Shown in pieces: positions 18,107 to 26,425 of a stretch of 64,000 bases of DNA. The number at the start of each line of letters is the position of its first letter. Position 1 is the stretch's first letter. A program made the translations under genes and the position numbers. The stretch comes from Natrinema hispanicum (lineage in GTDB: Archaea > Halobacteriota > Halobacteria > Halobacteriales > Natrialbaceae): assembly GCF_900111485.1 (NCBI RefSeq), contig NZ_FOIC01000004.1, positions 212,604-276,603 on the forward strand. The letters are read 5' to 3'. Under the pieces are notes generated by a model that saw only the letters and a program-made list of their open reading frames with translations, made no database searches and had not been told where the DNA came from.

Positions 18107-19906
18107 CTATACACCCCAAAAAGTCACTATTCCGAGGGTCGTGACGATCGCGAGCAGCAGTTGGAGCGGCCCGCCCACGCGAATGAAGTCCGAGAACTGG
18201 TACTTCCCCGGCCCGTAGACGAAGAGGTTGGTCTGGTAGCCCACAGGTGTCATAAAGGCCGTGCTGGCGGCGAAGGTCACAGCGAGGACGAACGCGAAAG
18301 CGCTCGCGTCCAGTCGCGAGGCTACGTCGACGGCCACTGGGACGAGCAAGACGACGCTCGCCTGATTGCTGACGATGTTGGTCATCAACGCCGTCAGCAG
18401 GTAGAACAGTCCGAGGACGGCGACTTCGGGGAGGAAATCCGCACTCGAGACGACAAGCGCGCCGAGGACGTCCGCGCCGCCGGTCTCGGCCATCGCACTC
18501 CCAAGCGGGATGACGCCGGCGAGCAGGAAGATGATATCCCACTGAATGGCCTCGTAGGCCTCGGCCGGTTTGACGACGTCGGCGGCGAGCATCACGACGA
18601 CCCCGGCCAGCGCCGAGACCATGATCGGAAACAGATCGAGCGCGGCCAGTCCGACGACGCCGAGGACGACGCCGACCGCGATCGGCAGCTTCGACCGCCG
18701 GAACTGCTGGAGTGCGAGGTCCCCGGCGACGATGACGTTCGGGTTGTCGGCAAGCCTGTCGACCGTTTCTGCCTCGGACTCGATGAGCAGCGCATCTCCC
18801 GGCCGAAAGGTGAACTCGGAGAGTCGTTCGTGAGTGATCTGGCCGCCGCGCCGAACCGCGAGCACGCGCGCCTGATAGGTGTCCGAAAAGCCCGCCGAGT
18901 CGATCGTCTCGCCGATCAGGTCCGAGCCCGCCGTAAGGACGATTTCGACGAGTGTTTGCTCCGGTGCGAGCGTCTCGAGGTCCGTTTCGGCCGTCACGCC
19001 GGGCACCAGATCGACGCCGTCGACCTCGAGCAGCGTCTGAAGCGCATCGTCGGTGAGCCGGACCGTGTAGACATCGCCGCTCTGGACGGTCGTCGATGGG
19101 AGGGGATTGGAGACGTACTGCTCGTCACGGATGAGTTGGGTGACCTCGGCCTCGAAATCGACCTCCTCGAGTGCGTCCTGGATCGACAGGCCGACCACGG
19201 GAGAGTCACGTCGAACGACGAGCTCCGTGAGATACTCCTCTTTTGCCGTCGTCTCTCGCTCGCTGCGCGGCGTTACATGCGACGGGGTGAGCCAGTAGCC
19301 GACCGTAAGCAGGTACGCCGAGCCGACGACGAACACGACGATCCCGAGGTGCGTGAACTCGAACATCGAGAAGGAACGGCCAACGTACTCCGCGGCGAGA
19401 CTGCTCGCGATGAGGTTGGTCGAGGTGCCGATGAGGGTGAGCATCCCGCCGAACATCGACGCATAGGACAGGGGCAAGAGCAGTTTCGAGGGGGAGGTCC
19501 CGTTCTCGTGGGCGAGATCGTTGACCATCGGCATCAACACGGCGACCGCCGCCGTGTTATTGATTAGTCCCGACAGCGGCCCGACAATTCCGATTGTCAC
19601 CCCGAGTTGTTTGTGTTCGTCCGCGCCGGTATACGACGCGACAGTTGCCTGTAAGCGCTGAATGAGGCCGGTTCGACGAACCCCCTCGCTCAAGATCATC
19701 ATCGCGAGGATCGTGATCGTCGCGGGATTGGAGAATCCGGCGACGCCGTCACGCGGTGAGACGCCCGTCCACGGCCCGAGTATCATCAAGCTCACCATGA
19801 TCCCGAGTGCCGTCACGTCGATCGGTACCGGCTCGGTGACGAACAACACGAGCGCGACGGCGATGATCAGAAAGACCAGCAACGCACCCGTCGTCAGCTG
19901 AGCCAT
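18107..19906 (-). CDS. SLC13/DASS-type permease with tandem TrkA-C domains
   Basis: 599 residues. N-terminal membrane block (1-~200) with the DASS hairpin LSGLINNTAAVAVLMP and TLIGTSTNLIAS; central cytosolic part (~210-380) with two TrkA-C (RCK-C) ligand-binding domains; second membrane block with TNIVSNQASVVLLVPVA and the PVGYQTNLF hairpin. This layout belongs to sodium-coupled anion or dicarboxylate/sulfate permeases; the substrate cannot be told. Monocistronic by appearance. Confidence 0.88.
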   Translation of the reverse strand: MAQLTTGALLVFLIIAVALVLFVTEPVPIDVTALGIMVSLMILGPWTGVSPRDGVAGFSNPATITILAMMILSEGVRRTGLIQRLQATVASYTGADEHKQLGVTIGIVGPLSGLINNTAAVAVLMPMVNDLAHENGTSPSKLLLPLSYASMFGGMLTLIGTSTNLIASSLAAEYVGRSFSMFEFTHLGIVVFVVGSAYLLTVGYWLTPSHVTPRSERETTAKEEYLTELVVRRDSPVVGLSIQDALEEVDFEAEVTQLIRDEQYVSNPLPSTTVQSGDVYTVRLTDDALQTLLEVDGVDLVPGVTAETDLETLAPEQTLVEIVLTAGSDLIGETIDSAGFSDTYQARVLAVRRGGQITHERLSEFTFRPGDALLIESEAETVDRLADNPNVIVAGDLALQQFRRSKLPIAVGVVLGVVGLAALDLFPIMVSALAGVVVMLAADVVKPAEAYEAIQWDIIFLLAGVIPLGSAMAETGGADVLGALVVSSADFLPEVAVLGLFYLLTALMTNIVSNQASVVLLVPVAVDVASRLDASAFAFVLAVTFAASTAFMTPVGYQTNLFVYGPGKYQFSDFIRVGGPLQLLLAIVTTLGIVTFWGV

Positions 19907-19987
19907 CCAGTTTTGGAGCCTTCCAGCGCAAACGTCAAATAATGGTGGCCGCCTCTCCGCGGGCTGAAGACAGTGCGCTGGATGAGG

Positions 19988-20866
19988 TTATGGCGTGCCG
20001 ACGTACCGGTGTCTGTTGATGAGATACACGAGTGACGTCCCCCAGAGTGCAACGACAAATCCATACATGGCGTCCCCGGGTGGGTGTATCGACTGCCGAA
20101 GTGAGGCGACCAGATAGACGAGCGCGTACACACCTACCGGACCGGCCACATACACCACCGAGAGCGGTTGCCAGGCCGCGCTCGCATCCGCGAGCGTACC
20201 TGTATCTTTGACGAGCGAGACGACTGCAGCGATCGCAGTGAATACCAGACAAAATAGCAGTAAGACGGCGACGATCACCCCTGGACCGTCGTCGGACACA
20301 ACCCAGAACACGAAGAGCAACACCAGCGGGGTCGCGAGCACGTACACGACGATTGGGAGCCACCACCACGAGTCGCCGACGGATCGTTCCCGCTCGGCTT
20401 GCGGTGCCGTGGGGTGGCGCACTCGAGCGAGATCGTTGGCCGCCCACGCGCCACCGATCGCGCTGACCATCGTGAGCAGCACCAGGAACGTAATACCGAG
20501 GGCGAACTCGACGAGGAACAAGCCGACAGTGACGGCAGTCATCGCCGGCGATGCGGAGCCGAGCGTCGTGACCAGATCGGCGACGGACGCCGCGAGGACG
20601 CCACCCGATCCGACGAGTCCGGTTCGCACGCCAGCCCGGCGACTTGCTATCGGCCGGTCATGATAGTAATAGCCGACAAAAAGTCCGGCCGCGAGCAACG
20701 GCGTTGCTGGACTGAGACCGCCGATGACAGCACTATCACGCGGGACGGCGTCCAACGCCAAGACAAGTGTTATCGGAATCGACGCGAGCCCGATGAGGGT
20801 CGCGGCTCGTAACCGGTCGTCGGTCAGTCGCTCGAGGAGGGATCGAAGAGAGGGCATCAGTACCAT
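19988..20866 (-). CDS. Polytopic membrane protein, function unknown
   Basis: 292 residues. About eight membrane segments; the N-terminal third (SPATPLLAAGLFVGYYYHDR...) resembles the DUF5518-type haloarchaeal module of paired helices, the remainder is not recognised. Start at 20866 fits a TATA-like TTAAAA (20889-20894 on the plus strand) about 26 bases upstream, suggesting a leaderless transcript. A second ATG at 20857 is possible. Leftward, 61 bases after tmcA. Confidence 0.7.
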   Translation of the reverse strand: MVLMPSLRSLLERLTDDRLRAATLIGLASIPITLVLALDAVPRDSAVIGGLSPATPLLAAGLFVGYYYHDRPIASRRAGVRTGLVGSGGVLAASVADLVTTLGSASPAMTAVTVGLFLVEFALGITFLVLLTMVSAIGGAWAANDLARVRHPTAPQAERERSVGDSWWWLPIVVYVLATPLVLLFVFWVVSDDGPGVIVAVLLLFCLVFTAIAAVVSLVKDTGTLADASAAWQPLSVVYVAGPVGVYALVYLVASLRQSIHPPGDAMYGFVVALWGTSLVYLINRHRYVGTP

Positions 20867-20927
20867 TCACCCAGTTGTTGTTAGAATGTTAAAATTATTG
20901 CTGGGCGTATCGCGGAGAGCCTCGCGG

Positions 20928-23180
20928 TCAGCGCTCGGCGAATCGATCCCGAACCGCAAGCGCCGCGTCCGTCCCGTAGCAGTCGACCAGCGGACAGACG
21001 GCGTCGCCGAGCGCTCGCATACACTGTCCCGTCGAGTGATATCCGAGGCGCTCGGCGACGGTTTCCCAGTCGCGGCTCTGGAGGACGCGCAGGACGAACA
21101 GCCGTTCTTCGCGGTCGCTCAGGTCGACAGCCGCTGGATCGTCGACGAAGTACCGGACGGCGAGGTCGCGAAACGGCCCAGGATCGATGTCGAACAGCCC
21201 CGGCCCGTAGGCAGCACCCGCGACAACACGCCATTCATGATCGGTCAACGAAAGTGACGGCCCGGCCTCATCGGCGACGCTACGGAGCAGCGCACGAGCG
21301 ACATCGGGCTCGAGGTCGTCGAGAGCATCGGAACAGAGCGCGGCAAACCGACGGACGAACCAGTCGGCATGCCGGTCGTTGAGCGCCTGTCCATCGTTGT
21401 TCGTCGGCGCGAGCATGAGCGCGGAGTACTCGCCGCTGGCGTCGTTGCGGGTCGTCGAGACGTGGATCGCTCGATAGCCGTTCTCACGCCAGAACGCCAG
21501 CAAGCCGGGTGTCGCGCCGAAGCCGGTGCCGAGCCAGTCGACTGCGGTTCCGAATTCGTCACGAACGCACTCGAGCAGGCGCGAGCCGAGCCCCCGCGAG
21601 CGGGCGGCGTGGTGGGTCGCGATACGGACGACGCGCAGACCTGCCGGCTCGGCTGCCGCCTCGTCTCGCAACTGGCTGGTCAGCACGTCCGGCAGCATGT
21701 TGCCGCGGACGCGGCCGCCCTCGTACATCATCGCTCGCGTGTCCGGCGAGAGGTTCCCCTCGCGAGCGAGCAGCGCCACGCTGACGACGTGGCCGTCGTA
21801 GACGAGCGCGCGGGCCTCGAGATTCGGCGCGTCGAGCAACCGCGCGAGGTCGTCGGGTTCTGTTCGATAGTGGGCAAGCACGAGCAGGCCAAAGGCTTCC
21901 CGGAGCAGGGGTTCGTCCGCGAGTAAGTCGGCAGGCTCGAGTTGCCGGTAGTCGACCGTTTCAGGGACCGCATCGGCCACGAGCGGCTTGACCGGCGGGC
22001 GGGCGTCGAGTAGCAAGGCGCGGAAGGCCCACACTTCAACGGGATCACCCGCCGCGTACCGGATCGGCTCAGCGAGTTGGCAGTCGATCACGTCGTGGTC
22101 GCTCTCGGAGAGTCGCTCCCGAAACCGAACCGAGAAGCCACGTCCTGCACCCTCGTAGCCATGGATCGTCGTTGCGAAAGCGATGCGGTCAGCTACAAGC
22201 AGCGACTCGAGTGTCGCGACTGGCAGCGCGGCAGCCTCGTCAACCATGACGATATCGGCCGACGCGAGTGCGTCGATGGCCGCATCGGGATTTCGAAAAC
22301 GAACTGAGCCGCCCGCGGCGGTCTCGATCCGGCGGGAGTCGACGACAGCGTCGGACTCGAGGCACTCGACGAGGTCGCCAGCACGATCGAACAGTTCCGC
22401 CGTATTCCGGGCTGCGGGCGCGGTCACGAGCACGTCCTCGCCGGCGACGGCGTACGCACCAGCGGCCAGTCCCGCGGCGCTCGATTTGCCCCGGCCGCGG
22501 TCGGCCTCGAGGACGACGGCCCGCTCGGTCTCGGCGAGGGACTCGAGCGCGGCGACGGCGTCGACCTGATCGGTCGTCAGGCAGGCCTCGTAGGTCGCCA
22601 TCGGGAATCGGTGGTCGGCTGGCGGCGTCGGCGGCTCCGTCGGCAGCTGCGGGGCCGGATCGGTCAATCCATCGGCGTCGACGCTGTCGGCCTCGAGGTC
22701 GACGATCGCGATTCCGCGGTGGACTCGCAGCGTCTCGACGAGCCGCCGTTTGAATCGGCCGGTGACGTCGTCGATGTCGAACGGCGGCACCGCAAGCGAG
22801 GCATCGAACTCGTCGCGGCGATCCGGCCAGGACGCAAGCGGCGGGGTCAACAGGACGAGCAGGCCGCCACCGTCGACTGCGCCGACGACTTTGCCGAGCG
22901 CGTTCGGCCGGAGGTTGTCGTGGGCGTCGACGGCGATCACGTCTCTGGTTGTTCCCAACAGCTCGCCGGCGTTGGACTGCGGGAGCTGTTCACAGCGGAG
23001 TCGGTCGTCGGGACCGACGAGCGTTGTCTCGGTGATTGGAACTGAGAGGGTATCGAGGATTGACTCGAGAGTATCGTACCCCCGTTCACGAGCGCCCGCG
23101 AGCACGAGCAGTCGGCGCTCGTTGGTTCGCTCGGCTTCCCCGCGAAGCGACTCGGCGAGGCCGACGACGTCGACGTCCAT
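20928..23180 (-). CDS. tmcA: tRNA(Met) cytidine acetyltransferase TmcA
   Basis: ATP-dependent acetylation of wobble C34 (ac4C) of tRNA-Met; archaeal homologues may also act on rRNA and other RNAs. 750 residues: N-terminal DUF1726-like region, RecD-type helicase domain with Walker A ADRGRGKS at 226-233 and MVDEAAALP, then a GNAT domain with VVRIATHHAARSRGLGSRLL and a C-terminal tRNA-binding part. ATG 23180 gives DVDVVGLAESLRGE; the frame is open to 23315 but upstream residues look non-conserved. Divergent from the L7Ae operon. Confidence 0.94.
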   Translation of the reverse strand: MDVDVVGLAESLRGEAERTNERRLLVLAGARERGYDTLESILDTLSVPITETTLVGPDDRLRCEQLPQSNAGELLGTTRDVIAVDAHDNLRPNALGKVVGAVDGGGLLVLLTPPLASWPDRRDEFDASLAVPPFDIDDVTGRFKRRLVETLRVHRGIAIVDLEADSVDADGLTDPAPQLPTEPPTPPADHRFPMATYEACLTTDQVDAVAALESLAETERAVVLEADRGRGKSSAAGLAAGAYAVAGEDVLVTAPAARNTAELFDRAGDLVECLESDAVVDSRRIETAAGGSVRFRNPDAAIDALASADIVMVDEAAALPVATLESLLVADRIAFATTIHGYEGAGRGFSVRFRERLSESDHDVIDCQLAEPIRYAAGDPVEVWAFRALLLDARPPVKPLVADAVPETVDYRQLEPADLLADEPLLREAFGLLVLAHYRTEPDDLARLLDAPNLEARALVYDGHVVSVALLAREGNLSPDTRAMMYEGGRVRGNMLPDVLTSQLRDEAAAEPAGLRVVRIATHHAARSRGLGSRLLECVRDEFGTAVDWLGTGFGATPGLLAFWRENGYRAIHVSTTRNDASGEYSALMLAPTNNDGQALNDRHADWFVRRFAALCSDALDDLEPDVARALLRSVADEAGPSLSLTDHEWRVVAGAAYGPGLFDIDPGPFRDLAVRYFVDDPAAVDLSDREERLFVLRVLQSRDWETVAERLGYHSTGQCMRALGDAVCPLVDCYGTDAALAVRDRFAER

Positions 23181-23332
23181 GTGTGTGGTGGCGTTGGCGT
23201 CTCGAGCGTAATATACTGCTGGACAACGCGCGGACACACTGCAGAGGTGCTCTCGCTGCGAGTGGATGGAACGGCCCACACGACCGAACGGTCCGTGCGG
23301 AGCGATCTCACGCACTCGCTCGTTTGAACACG

Positions 23333-23340
23333 CTTTTAAG
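23333..23340 (+). promoter_or_regulatory. TATA box of the rpl7ae operon
   Basis: CTTTTAAG at 23333-23340; initiation some 25 bases on (about 23361) leaves a ~129-base leader before rpl7ae, unusual for haloarchaea. The remaining bases of the 309-base tmcA-rpl7ae gap (23181-23332) show only an AT-rich AATATACT near 23213 that may serve tmcA. Confidence 0.6.
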
Positions 23341-23360
23341 GAGGGCAGCGCTATTCAGGT

Positions 23361-23489
23361 GTACACCCTACACGGGGTTGATGATGCTCCTAGCCCTACA
23401 GGACTTCCGCCGGAGTCGTTCCGGCACGGGTACCCAGTGCCCGGATGGCAGGGGAGCGCGAGCCCACGTGTAGGAGAGGTGAACAACCA
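23361..23489 (+). promoter_or_regulatory. Structured leader of rpl7ae, K-turn-like, possible autoregulation
   Basis: CCTACACG (23367-23374) pairs with CGTGTAGG (23467-23474), then GGG (23375-23377) with CCC (23463-23465). Above these lies an asymmetric junction with TTGATGA on one side (23378-23384, containing the box-C-like TGATGA) and CGAG on the other (23459-23462), capped by TGCTCC (23385-23390)/GGAGCG (23453-23458). This resembles a kink-turn, the RNA motif L7Ae binds. The closing stem ends one base before the GAGGTGA ribosome binding site (23476-23482), so protein binding could block translation. Confidence 0.5.
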
Positions 23490-23852
23490 ATGTCAGTCTA
23501 CGTAACCACCGACATCCCAGCCGACCTCGCAGACGACGCCCTCGAGGCGCTCGAGGTCGCACGAGACACCGGACGAGTAAAGAAAGGAACCAACGAAACG
23601 ACGAAGGCCATCGAGCGCGGCAACGCCGACCTCGTCTACGTCGCCGAAGACGTCTCTCCTGAAGAGATCGTCATGCACCTGCCGGAGCTCGCAGACGAGA
23701 AAGGCATCCCAGTCGTCTTCATCGAGACCCAAGACGACGTCGGCCACGCCGCCGGCCTCGAGGTCGGCTCGGCCGCTGCGGCGATCGTCGACGCCGGCGA
23801 GGCCGACGGCGACGTCGAGGACATCGCCGACAAGGTCGAGGACCTCGACTGA
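23490..23852 (+). CDS. rpl7ae: 50S ribosomal protein L7Ae
   Basis: Kink-turn binder shared by the ribosome, C/D and H/ACA guide RNPs and RNase P. 120 residues. [20 protein letters not shown] is the RNA-binding loop and helix of the family; [22 protein letters not shown] is the conserved C-terminal half. ATG 23490 is chosen for its ribosome binding site seven bases upstream; the open frame extends back to 23445 inside the structured leader. Leads rpl7ae-rps28e-rpl24e-ndk. Confidence 0.96.
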   Translation: MSVYVTTDIPADLADDALEALEVARDTGRVKKGTNETTKAIERGNADLVYVAEDVSPEEIVMHLPELADEKGIPVVFIETQDDVGHAAGLEVGSAAAAIVDAGEADGDVEDIADKVEDLD

Positions 23853-23863
23853 GGTGATCAGAG

Positions 23864-24088
23864 ATGAGTGCTGAAGAGGAAGAAAGCGGCTCTACGCCCG
23901 CCGAGGTCATCGAGATCGTCGGCAAGACCGGCATGCACGGCGAAGCCATGCAGGTCAAATGCCGGATCAAGGAGGGCGAGAACCAGGGACGCATCATCAC
24001 CCGTAACTGCCTCGGGCCGGTCCGTGAAGGGGACGTACTCCAGCTTCGCGAGACCGCCCGCGAGGCCGACTCCATCGGAGGACAATAA
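23864..24088 (+). CDS. rps28e: 30S ribosomal protein S28e
   Basis: 74 residues, OB-fold small-subunit protein of archaea and eukaryotes. The core [22 protein letters not shown]... (read 12 onward) and the tail [18 protein letters not shown] are diagnostic. An acidic N-terminal leader (SAEEEESG) is the halophilic touch. Its TAA shares a base with the rpl24e start (TAATG). Confidence 0.95.
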   Translation: MSAEEEESGSTPAEVIEIVGKTGMHGEAMQVKCRIKEGENQGRIITRNCLGPVREGDVLQLRETAREADSIGGQ

Positions 24089-24363
24089 TGGTCGAGAAAC
24101 GAACCTGCGACTACACGGGCGAAGAGATCGAACCCGGCACGGGCATCATGTACGTCAAAACCGACGGCACCGTGCTCCACTTCGTCGACTCCAAAGCGGA
24201 GAAAAACTACAAGCTCGGGCGCGAACCCCGAGATCTGGAGTGGACCGAAGAGGGTCGTCGCGCCAAAGGCCCAGCCCAAGAAGAGGCACCTGCGGCCGAC
24301 GAAGCCGACGCTGAGACGTCCACCGAGGACGAGAGCGACGAAGTCGAGGCTGAGGAAGCATGA
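24088..24363 (+). CDS. rpl24e: 50S ribosomal protein L24e
   Basis: 91 residues. Small zinc-ribbon-type large-subunit protein: KRTCDYTGEEIEPGTGIMYV and FVDSKAEKNYKLGREPRDLEW. Only one of the usual four cysteines (C6) is seen, so the zinc site is lost, as in other haloarchaeal versions. A ~30-residue acidic, Ala/Glu-rich tail follows the fold. Overlaps ndk by four bases (ATGA). Confidence 0.94.
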   Translation: MVEKRTCDYTGEEIEPGTGIMYVKTDGTVLHFVDSKAEKNYKLGREPRDLEWTEEGRRAKGPAQEEAPAADEADAETSTEDESDEVEAEEA

Positions 24364-24824
24364 GCGATCACGAGCGCACCTTCGTGATGGTCAAGCCCGA
24401 CGCCTTCGCGCGTGGCCTCGTCGGCGAGGTCGTCTCCCGACTCGAGGACCGCGGGCTCAAGCTCGTCGGCATCAAAGTCGAGAACATGCCCCGTGAACGG
24501 GCAGAGGAACACTACAGCGAACACGAGGACAAGCCGTTCTACGACGACCTCGTGGACTTCATTACCTCGGGCCCGGTCGTGCCGATGGTCTGGGAGGGCC
24601 AGGACGCGACCCGACAGGTCCGCCAGATGATCGGCGAGACCGACCCGCTCGAGGCCGAACCAGGCACGATTCGGGGCGACTACGCGCTCGATCTCGGTCG
24701 GAACGTCGTCCACGCCGCCGACCACGAGGACGAGGGCGCAAACGAACGCGAGATCGCGATCCACTTCGACGACGACGAACTGATCGACTACGATCAGCAC
24801 GACGCCGAGTGGCTCTACGAGTAG
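24360..24824 (+). CDS. ndk: Nucleoside diphosphate kinase
   Basis: Transfers the gamma-phosphate among nucleoside triphosphates through a phosphohistidine. 154 residues. Start TFVMVKPDAFARGLVGEVV is the family motif and the catalytic histidine is H118 in NVVHAAD. Last gene of the L7Ae operon, a common haloarchaeal arrangement. Downstream, 24825-25056 is an AT-rich, gene-free stretch. Confidence 0.96.
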   Translation: MSDHERTFVMVKPDAFARGLVGEVVSRLEDRGLKLVGIKVENMPRERAEEHYSEHEDKPFYDDLVDFITSGPVVPMVWEGQDATRQVRQMIGETDPLEAEPGTIRGDYALDLGRNVVHAADHEDEGANEREIAIHFDDDELIDYDQHDAEWLYE

Positions 24825-24946
24825 TCGATCTCGAGTCGACAGCTATTCCCGATTTTCTGGACGCACACGCCCTGTGAGCGTGTGCTGTGCTGTACCAAAG
24901 GCAACACCGCTGCGGATGTTCTCTCGATAATACCACCGGCAAATAT

Positions 24947-24976
24947 TCTAGAGTAGAATACACGTATTCATCTAGA
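24947..24976. promoter_or_regulatory. Symmetrical operator-like element
   Basis: A 14-base palindrome GAATACACGTATTC (24956-24969; six-base arms, two-base spacer) sits between two TCTAGA sites (24947-24952 and 24971-24976). It is 80-110 bases before the winged-helix gene at 25057, in a locally AT-rich stretch. Likely a binding site for a dimeric regulator, perhaps that gene's own product. Confidence 0.45.
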
Positions 24977-25056
24977 GAGACGTAACATCTAATGTCACGG
25001 CTAGAGTAGAGGCTGTTGGTGGTTTCGAATGGTAACACACAGGAGGTGGGCCGTGA

Positions 25057-25434
25057 ATGCGTGAAACGGACGGGAAGGTGACCCCGTTGATGACGGACGC
25101 GACGCCGTCGCTAGATCTTGTTTTCGAACTCCTCTCGAACAGTCGACGACGGTACGCGCTGTACCATCTGAATGATCAGCCGGACGGTGTCGCAACGCTT
25201 GAAACGCTCACCGAGAACGTCGTCGCCTTTGAACAACAGACGGGCACGAGAGACGGAGAACACACGACGGACCGGCACGCGAGCGTTCGAATGGCGCTCA
25301 CACACACCCACCTCCCGAAACTCGAGGACGCAGGCCTTCTCGAATACGACCGACGAAGCGAGATGGTGCGATACTGGCGACAGCCGTCAGTCGAGGAGTG
25401 GCTCGAACACGCACACCACAAGGAAATCACGTAA
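25057..25434 (+). CDS. Winged-helix protein (DUF7344-like), probable regulator
   Basis: 125 residues. Core LDLVFELLSNSRRRYALYHL followed by the wing-like HTHLPKLEDAGLLEYDRRS and RYWRQPSVEEWLEH matches the large haloarchaeal family of small winged-helix proteins now called DUF7344. Ligands and targets are unknown. ATG 25057 has GGAGGTG eight bases upstream; ATG 25090 with GGAAGGTGA is a close alternative. Single gene, with a palindromic element in its promoter region. Confidence 0.8.
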   Translation: MRETDGKVTPLMTDATPSLDLVFELLSNSRRRYALYHLNDQPDGVATLETLTENVVAFEQQTGTRDGEHTTDRHASVRMALTHTHLPKLEDAGLLEYDRRSEMVRYWRQPSVEEWLEHAHHKEIT

Positions 25435-25649
25435 CACAGGCGAGTTCACGGCAATCGGCAGCGGCGACCAGCGGATGCGAAACGGGGAATCACCGATCGC
25501 TGAAACTTTTAATAGCGAGTCTGTGGTGGATGCTCGTGAGTATCGGGAAATCGCACGACAGGATAGCCGTGAGTTTATTCGGGGTGATAACGTCCCACTC
25601 CTCAAAACTTAACAGGCGAGGAACCGATACGGAACGTGAGGTAGATACT

Positions 25650-26252
25650 ATGACTGATCACGAACTTCCACCACTTCCGTACGATTACGACGCACTCGAG
25701 CCATCGATTTCCGAACAGGTCATGACCTGGCACCATGACACGCACCACCAGGGCTACGTCAACGGCCTCAACGCCGCCGAGGAAACCCTCGCGGAGAACC
25801 GCGAGGAAGGTGACTTCAGTACGACGCCCGGGGCCATCAGTAACGTCACCCACAACGGCTGTGGACACTATCTCCACACGCTGTTCTGGGAGAACATGGC
25901 TCCCGACGGCGGTGGCGAACCCGAGGGCGACCTCGCCGACCGCATCGAGGAGGACTTCGGCTCCTACGAGGGCTGGAAAGGCGAGTTCGAGGCCGCTGCT
26001 GGTGCCGCCAGTGGCTGGGCACTGCTGGTATACGACCCAGTTGCGAAGCAGCTTCGCAACGTCGCAGTCGACAAACACGACCAGGGCGCACTCTGGGGCT
26101 CTCACCCCGTTCTCGCGCTGGACGTCTGGGAACACTCCTACTACTACGACTACGGTCCGGATCGCGGAAGCTTCATCGACGCCTTCTTCGACGTCGTCAA
26201 CTGGGAGAAGGCCGAAGAAGAGTACCAGAAGTGTCTCGACCACTTCGAGTAA
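25650..26252 (+). CDS. sod: Superoxide dismutase (Mn/Fe family)
   Basis: Dismutates superoxide. 200 residues. Metal ligands as expected: His in MTWHHDTHHQGYVNGLN (H28/H29 area), His in CGHYLHTLFWENM (72-84), and Asp158/His162 in LDVWEHSYYYDYG. ATG 25650 is taken because the family starts TDHELPPLPYDYDALEP; the frame stays open upstream without homology. A TATA-like TTTTAATAG lies near 25506-25514. Followed by a T5 run (26275-26279) that could end transcription. Manganese is usual in haloarchaea; the metal is not provable here. Confidence 0.96.
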   Translation: MTDHELPPLPYDYDALEPSISEQVMTWHHDTHHQGYVNGLNAAEETLAENREEGDFSTTPGAISNVTHNGCGHYLHTLFWENMAPDGGGEPEGDLADRIEEDFGSYEGWKGEFEAAAGAASGWALLVYDPVAKQLRNVAVDKHDQGALWGSHPVLALDVWEHSYYYDYGPDRGSFIDAFFDVVNWEKAEEEYQKCLDHFE

Positions 26253-26274
26253 GCGACGAGTTGTCAACCCCCTA

Positions 26275-26279
26275 TTTTT
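26275..26279 (+). terminator. T-run terminator after sod
   Basis: CCCCCTATTTTTAG about 20 bases after the sod stop: a five-T run after a C-rich stretch, the usual form of archaeal intrinsic termination, without a strong hairpin. A TATA-like TTTAAC at 26394-26399 then precedes the next gene by about 30 bases. Confidence 0.4.
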
Positions 26280-26425
26280 AGCACCCGCAGACACCCGACA
26301 GCGGACATGATCGCGATCGATAGCGTTCTGATACCGTCGACGAGCACTCAGCTGTGCGACCGACGCCGCCCGGGTGGTTATGACTACCATGGTTTAACTG
26401 AGTGTGGGATGATGTCCTACCTCAT

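Noticed and set aside
24088..24363. L24e as a broken gene because its zinc cysteines are missing
   Set aside because: Fold motifs, operon position and acidic tail are intact; loss of zinc ligands is compatible with a functional protein.
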